Assembly: GCF_042433915.1 (NCBI RefSeq)
Contig: NZ_JBHLUN010000005.1
Coordinates: 186,001-250,000 of the forward strand
Direction of reading: 5' to 3'
Source of the DNA: Roseomonas elaeocarpi
GTDB lineage: Bacteria; Pseudomonadota; Alphaproteobacteria; Acetobacterales; Acetobacteraceae
Length of the DNA: 64,000 bases
Shown here: in pieces, positions 59,243 through 64,000 of the stretch
How positions within the stretch are numbered: the first letter of the stretch is position 1
How the letters are laid out: every line of letters starts with the position of its first letter
Made by a program: the position numbers and the translations under genes
The notes under the pieces: model-generated
Told to the model about the DNA's origin: nothing
The model's database searches: none
The model's input: only the letters and a program-made list of their open reading frames with translations

Positions 59243-60924
59243 GCTGCCTCTCCCATCTCCGCGGCGCTCCCGCGGCGCAGGTAGCGCGCGGCCAGAGCCT
59301 TCAGGCGGCTGTCGTCGGAATGGACGGCTTGGACACCCAACGAGGGGTCCACGACCTGGTGGGCTTCCGAGGCCTTGAGGCCCAGGAGCTCCATCATCGG
59401 GGGATCGCTGCCGTCTTCGGCCACGAGGAACAGCGCGGTGACGGGCTGGGTCTGGCCCTCGCGGTCCAGGCGCTCGATGCACTGGTGGTGGATGCCCGGG
59501 GACCAGTCGAGCTCACCGAACACCATCGTGCTGCACCGGGCCTGCAAGCCGTCCAGGCCAGCGGCCGAGCGCAGCGACATAATGAGCAGGTTGGTCTCGC
59601 CCGCTACGAAGGCGTCCCGGGCCCGCTGCTTCTGCGCCGGGCTTTCGCTGCCGGTGTACATGGCCGGCGAGAGGTCCTTCAGGCGCTTGAGCCAGATGTC
59701 GTACACGTCGCGGTGCCAGCCCATCAGCACGACCGGCTCGCCGCTCTCCACCAGCACCCGCACTACGTCCGCCACCGCAGCCGCCTTCGAAATCCCAGTG
59801 GCCTGTCGGACCATAAGGTCCAGCTCGCGCGCCGCGTTGCCGCGTTCCACGAAGGCGCCAGTGGTGGCGCGGACGGCAAGACGGCGTGCCGCGTCGTCGA
59901 CAGAGCGGATTTCGCTCTCGTCGTAGTTCACCGTGTCGATCACACGATTCACCGCCGGCAGCTCGCCACCGACATCGGCCTTGGTCCGGCGCAGGAAGGC
60001 ATGCTGCTCGCGGAGGTAGGTGCCGAGGGCCCGCGGCTCCTTCAGCTTGCCCGTCTGGCCGTTCACGTACTCGCGGTAGAAGTCCTCGAAGGGTCCCAGC
60101 ACCTCGGGATTGATGAACCCCATGATCCGGTAGATCTCGACGCCGTAGTTATAGATCGGGGTGGCGGTGAGCCCGAGGCGGAAGGCGGAGTGCTCGGTCA
60201 GCACCGCGGCGCCCCTGCCTCGGGCCGTATCCATGCCGCCGCGCAGCTCCTGCGGCTCGTCGTAGATGACGGTCCGGAACATCCCGGTGCCGAACACCTC
60301 GGTCCAGCCGGCGATCTGGCTGTAGCGGAAGATGTACACGTCGGCCGGTGGCAGGCTGTATGCGCTGGCCTTCTTCACCATGTGGACGCGGAGCGTGGTG
60401 AAGCGCTCCAGCACGCCAGCCCACTGCTTCTGGATGTGGACTTGGCACACGATGGCGGCCGGCAGGCGACCTTCGCCGAGGCAAAACCCCGCACCGGTGA
60501 AGGTCTTGCCCAGCCCGCATTCATCACCCAGCAGCAGGCCCTTGCCACGCGCAGCGACCTCGATGGCCTGAGCCTGATAGTGGCGGATCACCTGACCCTC
60601 GCGGAGCCCGGCATAGGCCGGCGGCTGATAGTCGGGCAGGTAGATGCGCTCCATCTCCGCCTGCATGGCCAGGAAGCCGCGCTGGCCGCCCTCCAGCACC
60701 GCACGGTCCTCGGCGGACACCTCCAGCGGATAGCGCTCGGTGAACCACAGCAGGTCCGCATCCGCAGCGAGATCGTGCGGCAGGTGGAAGGAGCCAGTGC
60801 TTTGCTTCGGCACCCGCGGGAAGATCGCCTTGAGGCGAATGGAGACATGTGGCTCGAGGGCAGAAATCTCCCATCCCTCGGGCAGCAGCCGCAGGCGGCC
60901 GTAGGTGCGCGCGGTCACAGCCAT
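59239..60924 (-). CDS. SNF2-family DNA helicase/ATPase
   Basis: 561 residues. Walker A is GDECGLGKT (133-141), motif II is DEPQ (222-225) in place of the usual DEAH, and motif III is GLTATP; the C-terminal lobe carries LLIMSLRSAAGLDGLQ and QCIERLDREGQ. It is the helicase of the replication/recombination block. Its start overlaps the nuclease gene's stop by ten bases. Confidence 0.87.
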   Translation of the reverse strand: MAVTARTYGRLRLLPEGWEISALEPHVSIRLKAIFPRVPKQSTGSFHLPHDLAADADLLWFTERYPLEVSAEDRAVLEGGQRGFLAMQAEMERIYLPDYQPPAYAGLREGQVIRHYQAQAIEVAARGKGLLLGDECGLGKTFTGAGFCLGEGRLPAAIVCQVHIQKQWAGVLERFTTLRVHMVKKASAYSLPPADVYIFRYSQIAGWTEVFGTGMFRTVIYDEPQELRGGMDTARGRGAAVLTEHSAFRLGLTATPIYNYGVEIYRIMGFINPEVLGPFEDFYREYVNGQTGKLKEPRALGTYLREQHAFLRRTKADVGGELPAVNRVIDTVNYDESEIRSVDDAARRLAVRATTGAFVERGNAARELDLMVRQATGISKAAAVADVVRVLVESGEPVVLMGWHRDVYDIWLKRLKDLSPAMYTGSESPAQKQRARDAFVAGETNLLIMSLRSAAGLDGLQARCSTMVFGELDWSPGIHHQCIERLDREGQTQPVTALFLVAEDGSDPPMMELLGLKASEAHQVVDPSLGVQAVHSDDSRLKALAARYLRRGSAAEMGEAA

Positions 60925-61292
60925 GCCCTCCCGAGGCTGACGAACCGAGCCGGCTTGCCGCCGATCGTGTCAGGCAGGCTCATGGCGAGGTTGGACACCA
61001 GGAGGATGCTCTCTACCCGCTCGTGCGCGCAGTACCTTTCCAGCTGGCGATAGATCTCCACCTTGCGGTTCCCGCGCAGCTTGACCTCAATGGCCACGCC
61101 ACCGGCTAGGAAGTCGGGGATGTCGCCGGGTGCCAGCCGCACCTCGCGTTCGTGCGAAATACCGGCGGCGGTTAGCGCCTCGGCGATCTGCGCCTGCGCT
61201 GCCTTCTCGTTAGATAGGTCGATCCGGGATCCCCCGATCACCTCTGCAATTCGTGCCGCGTCCAGGATGTGGCTGGCGGTGTAGCGGGTCAT
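60915..61292 (-). CDS. PD-(D/E)XK-like nuclease
   Basis: 125 residues. The active-site pattern is DIPDFLAGGVAIEVKL (D...EVK), followed by the basic helix NRKVEIYRQLERYC. Such small nucleases accompany phage helicases in recombination. The start overlaps the 61289-61519 stop (ATGA) and its end overlaps the helicase start. Confidence 0.75.
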   Translation of the reverse strand: MTRYTASHILDAARIAEVIGGSRIDLSNEKAAQAQIAEALTAAGISHEREVRLAPGDIPDFLAGGVAIEVKLRGNRKVEIYRQLERYCAHERVESILLVSNLAMSLPDTIGGKPARFVSLGRAWL

Positions 61293-61519
61293 GCGTACTC
61301 ACTCTGCTTGCGCGCCTCGGCGCGCTCGTCGGCAACGAACGCCACCTCGAACTGGAAGGCGAGCCCGCCGAACCCGGCGTACCGTAAGAACCGCGTCGCG
61401 CGATTGAGTGAGGGTTGCATGAGGTGCCGCTGGCCCATCCGGCGGTGTGCGAGGACCCTCCAAAGCTCACGCTCGGCCGTTTCGAGCTTGTCTCGTTGCT
61501 CGAGCGTCAACCTGCTCAT
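61289..61519 (-). CDS. Small hypothetical protein
   Basis: 76 residues with a helical N-terminus (SRLTLEQRDKLETAERELWR) and a basic, hydrophobic end (RFLRYAGFGGLAFQFEV). The start at 61519 leaves no upstream signature. It is coupled to the nuclease gene by ATGA. Function unknown. Confidence 0.55.
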   Translation of the reverse strand: MSRLTLEQRDKLETAERELWRVLAHRRMGQRHLMQPSLNRATRFLRYAGFGGLAFQFEVAFVADERAEARKQSEYA

Positions 61520-61538
61520 GCTGGCATCCCCCACCCAC

Positions 61539-62348
61539 TCACGCCCGCGCCTCGCTTGCATGCTGCCGGCGCAGAATCGCGAGCCTGGCCCGCGCACGCT
61601 CAGCGCCTTCGCCACCGCGCGCCACCGTCTGCTCGTATGCGGCGATCAGGTGGTGAGGCGCCAGCGGACAGGCGACCGTCATCCTCTCCGGCCGTCCGGC
61701 GACTCCTGGGCGCTCGCCGAGGCTGCGCTTCAGCTCCGCCACCTGGGCCGCGGCGTTCCTGGCCTCCTCGGGCGTCGCTCGGGGCCAAGGGTTGGGCAGC
61801 GGCGTGCCAGTTGTCACCGCGCCGCGTGCGACCTCCTGGCAGGCCGCCATCTGCCGACGCCACCGCATCGCCACCGGCTCGAGGAGCTTCGCCACGTCAG
61901 CAGCAGACGGGAAGAACTGCCAGGTGCGCAGGGCATCGCGCTGCGCCGCCACCGTGAGGGTCGCGGCCGGGATCTCGAGCATGGCGATCGCGGTGGAGGC
62001 GATTCGCAGGTCCTCTTCCCCCTGTACGTTCCGGACGCCGGCGTTGATCGGCATCAGCCACGCCAGGATCTCCGCGACGGTTGCCGGGCGCAGGAGCGCA
62101 GCGAAACGGTCGGCTCCTATCTCAGCCTCGCGGCGGTCGGCGGGGGTGAGCTGCGACAGGTCCGCCGGCGCCAGCACCATGGCGCGCTCGCGCTCCGCCT
62201 CGGACCACTGAGCCATCGGCTTGTCCGGTCCGCCCACCACGCGCCCGGTGAGCCCCGCCACCGCTGCCGCGACCACGGGCGGCAGCTGCGGCTCAGCCGG
62301 CAGCGACAGGGGCAGCGTCACGGGACGGCGGGCGAGTGACTGGCTCAA
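61539..62348 (-). CDS. Hypothetical phage protein (replication block)
   Basis: 269 residues. Central helices (ATVAEILAWLMPINAGVRNV) and a Pro/Ala-rich N-terminus. It is coupled to the DUF1376 gene (ATGA) and lies in the replication block, but carries no motif I recognise. Confidence 0.6.
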   Translation of the reverse strand: MSQSLARRPVTLPLSLPAEPQLPPVVAAAVAGLTGRVVGGPDKPMAQWSEAERERAMVLAPADLSQLTPADRREAEIGADRFAALLRPATVAEILAWLMPINAGVRNVQGEEDLRIASTAIAMLEIPAATLTVAAQRDALRTWQFFPSAADVAKLLEPVAMRWRRQMAACQEVARGAVTTGTPLPNPWPRATPEEARNAAAQVAELKRSLGERPGVAGRPERMTVACPLAPHHLIAAYEQTVARGGEGAERARARLAILRRQHASEARA

Positions 62349-63289
62349 TGGCGTAGCTCCTCGGACGGGACATACGGGAGGTCGTCGGCGGCAGCCTCGC
62401 TGGCGGCGAACATCCAGCCGCGGCGGCTGGGCGCTGCAGCGGCGGGGCGCTGCCCGCTGCCACGGCGCATCCGCTGGGATACCGATGCGACGATCCAGGA
62501 CACGGGGTCCGCCGGCCGGGCGTCCTCCGCTTCGGCCAGCACCAGCGAAACCAGGGCGCAGTTGTTGCCGGCGTCACGCAGCAGCCGGCCGAGAAGCTTT
62601 GCGGCAGGCTCCCGGGGCTGGCCAGTCAGGCGGCGGAGGCGCGCGAGGCCTTCGGAGAACAGCGCTGCCTTCGGATCAGGAGCAGGTTCAGCCGGGCCCG
62701 CGACCTCCGGCGCGCCATCGGCGTGCCCTGAGCGAAGCGAAGGTTCTTTTTCTTCTGTCCTGTTCTGTTCTGTTCTGTCAGCGGGGACATCCGCGGGACG
62801 TCCCGTGGTTGTCCCGCGGGACAAGACGGGGACATCCGCGGGACTGCCCTGTTCCGTCCCCGCGGCGTCCCGTTGTGCCGCCGCCGCCTTCGCGGCCTTG
62901 GCAGCACGCCACTTCGCCTTGCGGTCACGCTCCGTGCCCCGACGCTCGTACGCCTCCAGCGCCTGGTCGCACAGAAGCTGGTGGTACAGCCGGCCATCGC
63001 TGCACAGGACGAAGCCGTGCAGGGCGTTGCTCTTCACCTTCAGCCAGCCCTTCACGTCGCGCCCGAAGTCCGCGAGCTTCGCCAGCGCCCCGTCATCGTT
63101 GGGCAGGCTGCCGGCCGGGCACTGCTGCCAAGCCTGCCACCAGAGGCGCACGGCAGCGCGGAACTCCGCGTCAGTAGCGCGCGCGTCGAACACGCTGCCG
63201 AAGAGGCGGTGGCCGAACAGTGGCATGAAATCGTAGCCGCGGAGGTCGCAGTCCGCGGGCGTGAGAGGTGCGGGAAGCGTCATGGTCAC
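62345..63289 (-). CDS. DUF1376 replication-associated protein
   Basis: 314 residues. The DUF1376 N-terminal domain is clear: DFMPLFGHRLFGSVFDARAT, then AVRLWWQAWQQCPAGSLPND, and RLYHQLLCDQALEAYERR. DUF1376 proteins lie beside phage replication genes. The middle (about 140-185) is a low-complexity spacer made of repeated short blocks. The C-terminal half holds a second helical domain. Confidence 0.82.
   Translation of the reverse strand: MTMTLPAPLTPADCDLRGYDFMPLFGHRLFGSVFDARATDAEFRAAVRLWWQAWQQCPAGSLPNDDGALAKLADFGRDVKGWLKVKSNALHGFVLCSDGRLYHQLLCDQALEAYERRGTERDRKAKWRAAKAAKAAAAQRDAAGTEQGSPADVPVLSRGTTTGRPADVPADRTEQNRTEEKEPSLRSGHADGAPEVAGPAEPAPDPKAALFSEGLARLRRLTGQPREPAAKLLGRLLRDAGNNCALVSLVLAEAEDARPADPVSWIVASVSQRMRRGSGQRPAAAAPSRRGWMFAASEAAADDLPYVPSEELRH
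62757..62872. repeat. Low-complexity repeats inside the DUF1376 gene
   Basis: TGTTC is repeated in tandem (62760-62780) and GCGGGAC-like blocks recur up to 62872. They code for the spacer repeats NRTEQ-like and PADVP-like in the DUF1376 protein. Such units can change length by slippage. Confidence 0.6.
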
Positions 63290-63552
63290 ATCCCGAGCGC
63301 GCGGCGGTAGAGATCGAGGAGAGTTTCCTGCTCCTCTACCTCGGCGGGCTCCTGCTTGCGGATACGGAGGATCGTCCGGACCACCTTCACCTCGAAGCCC
63401 GCGCTCTTGGCCTCGGCGAAGATGTCCTTGATGTCGTCGGAGAGGGCTTTGCGCTCCTCCTCCAGCCGTTCGATCCGCTCGATGATGGAGCGGAGGCGGT
63501 CAGCAGCGATGCCGCCAACATCGGCGCCGGCGTCTTCCTGGTCCTCAGCCAC
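63286..63552 (-). CDS. gapR: GapR-family DNA-binding protein (DUF2312)
   Basis: 88 residues. RLRSIIERIERLEEERKAL, then DIKDIFAEAKSAGFEVKVV and LLDLYRRALGM match GapR of alphaproteobacteria. GapR clamps overtwisted DNA ahead of replication and transcription. Here it is a prophage copy coupled to the DUF1376 gene by ATGA. Confidence 0.9.
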   Translation of the reverse strand: MAEDQEDAGADVGGIAADRLRSIIERIERLEEERKALSDDIKDIFAEAKSAGFEVKVVRTILRIRKQEPAEVEEQETLLDLYRRALGM

Positions 63553-63781
63553 GCGCGGGCCCCTTCAAGCGGATGAACCGGCGCACGGGCTGGTAGCCCA
63601 GGCCGATGATGATTGCCTCACTCACCTCGCGGTCGCCGCGCAGGGTGTCGCAAACCTGCGACCGCGCGATGCCGCGCTTGCGCGCCCAGGCGGACTGGCC
63701 GCCCTCGCTGTCGCATTGCTGCGACAGTTCGCGCCGGAGCTGCTTGTCGCTGATCGCCAGCAGCTCGGGTTCGTCGCTCAC
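63545..63781 (-). CDS. Small XRE/Cro-like DNA-binding protein
   Basis: 78 residues. A helix-turn-helix is visible (GGQSAWARKRGIARSQVCDT, then VSEAIIIGLGY), the type of small phage repressor or regulator. It overlaps gapR by eight bases and the VRR-NUC gene by four. A regulator of the replication block is possible. Confidence 0.65.
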   Translation of the reverse strand: MSDEPELLAISDKQLRRELSQQCDSEGGQSAWARKRGIARSQVCDTLRGDREVSEAIIIGLGYQPVRRFIRLKGPARG

Positions 63782-64000
63782 AGGCGCACCTGCCGAAGGG
63801 GGATGCCCTGCGCCGCCAGCACCGCACTCGCCTCCTCGACGCTACGCACCACCGCCACCGGGACGCCGGCTGCGTTGATCGTCTGATGCAGCAGCACCTG
63901 CTCGGGCGAGACGCGGCCGTTGTGCTTCTTCACCTCGAGCAGCACCGTCTTGCCGGGCGGCACGATCACGATGAGGTCCGGGAAGCCGTCGAGCACGCCG
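63778..64000 (-). CDS. VRR-NUC domain nuclease (5' end outside the window)
   Basis: At least 73 residues visible. FPDLIVIV, LLEVKKHNGRVSPEQVL and AGVPVAVVRSVEEA are typical of the VRR-NUC fold, a PD-(D/E)XK nuclease that acts on branched DNA. The frame continues past the window edge, so the true start and full length are not seen. Confidence 0.75.
   Translation of the reverse strand, partial: GVLDGFPDLIVIVPPGKTVLLEVKKHNGRVSPEQVLLHQTINAAGVPVAVVRSVEEASAVLAAQGIPLRQVRL

Larger units (their letters stand above)
23799..64000 (-). mobile_element. Large mosaic prophage: HK97-type head, Mu-like contractile tail
   Basis: A continuous minus-strand phage genome with lysis genes at its left end and replication genes running past the right edge. 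Its virion and lysis genes look complete. Plus-strand cargo (25247-25884, 27073-30758) is inserted in the left part. Integrase, repressor and attachment sites are not in the window, so the right border is unknown and the left one is set by the lysozyme gene. Confidence 0.85.

Noticed and set aside
1..64000. tRNA, rRNA or CRISPR arrays
   Set aside because: I looked through the intergenic gaps for cloverleaf-like ends and for regularly spaced repeats and saw none. Most of the window is densely coding; a tRNA-finding program would settle the small gaps.

Overview
The window looks like a high-GC alphaproteobacterial chromosome, most likely Acetobacteraceae (Roseomonas-like). This rests on protein character (HrpB, a three-domain DsbD, DUF6894, a GapR-family protein) and a GAAC-N7-GAAC LexA box of the alphaproteobacterial type. 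No rRNA, tRNA or integrase is visible, so the genus is an inference.

Layout. (1) 1-6519 is ordinary host DNA: the 3' end of an unknown gene, an MFS exporter, hrpB, a dsbD-type thiol:disulfide reductase and a DUF952 gene. (2) 6588-16254 is a minus-strand remnant of a T7-like podovirus. It holds major capsid, a Tphi-like terminator, tail tubular proteins A and B, a small virion protein, a tail fibre/spike, small and large terminase and a lysis group. Portal and scaffold genes, expected upstream of the capsid, are absent. (3) 16255-18072 is a plus-strand operon behind a LexA box, carrying an orphan ImuA-like gene and three small unknown genes. (4) 18186-23689 is a variable stretch: haloacid dehalogenase, small unknowns, an AT-rich three-gene cassette of unknown function (19464-21534, the best candidate for an undescribed system), a Crp/Fnr regulator and two related 3' gene remnants. 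(5) 23799 to the right edge is a large minus-strand prophage, apparently complete for its virion and lysis genes, that continues past the window.

The large prophage is mosaic. In transcription order (right to left) it has: a replication/recombination block (VRR-NUC nuclease, small HTH protein, GapR paralogue, DUF1376 protein, PD-(D/E)XK-like nuclease, SNF2 helicase); a NusG-like protein; an HK97-type packaging and head block (HNH, P27-type TerS, TerL, portal, protease, capsid, connectors); a Mu-like contractile tail (terminator, sheath, tube, a chaperone with a -1 frameshift, a tape measure with a lysozyme-like domain, a split gp43, gp44-gp48 equivalents); tail fibres; then lysis genes. Plus-strand cargo interrupts its left part: a CatB-like acetyltransferase, a TPR-glycosyltransferase-like gene and a BrnT/HTH toxin-antitoxin pair.

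The two phage modules are unrelated in their virion genes, yet both carry the lysis order 4-TM protein, TM-plus-coiled-coil protein, peptidoglycan hydrolase. All assignments come from reading the sequence; none was checked by a database search.
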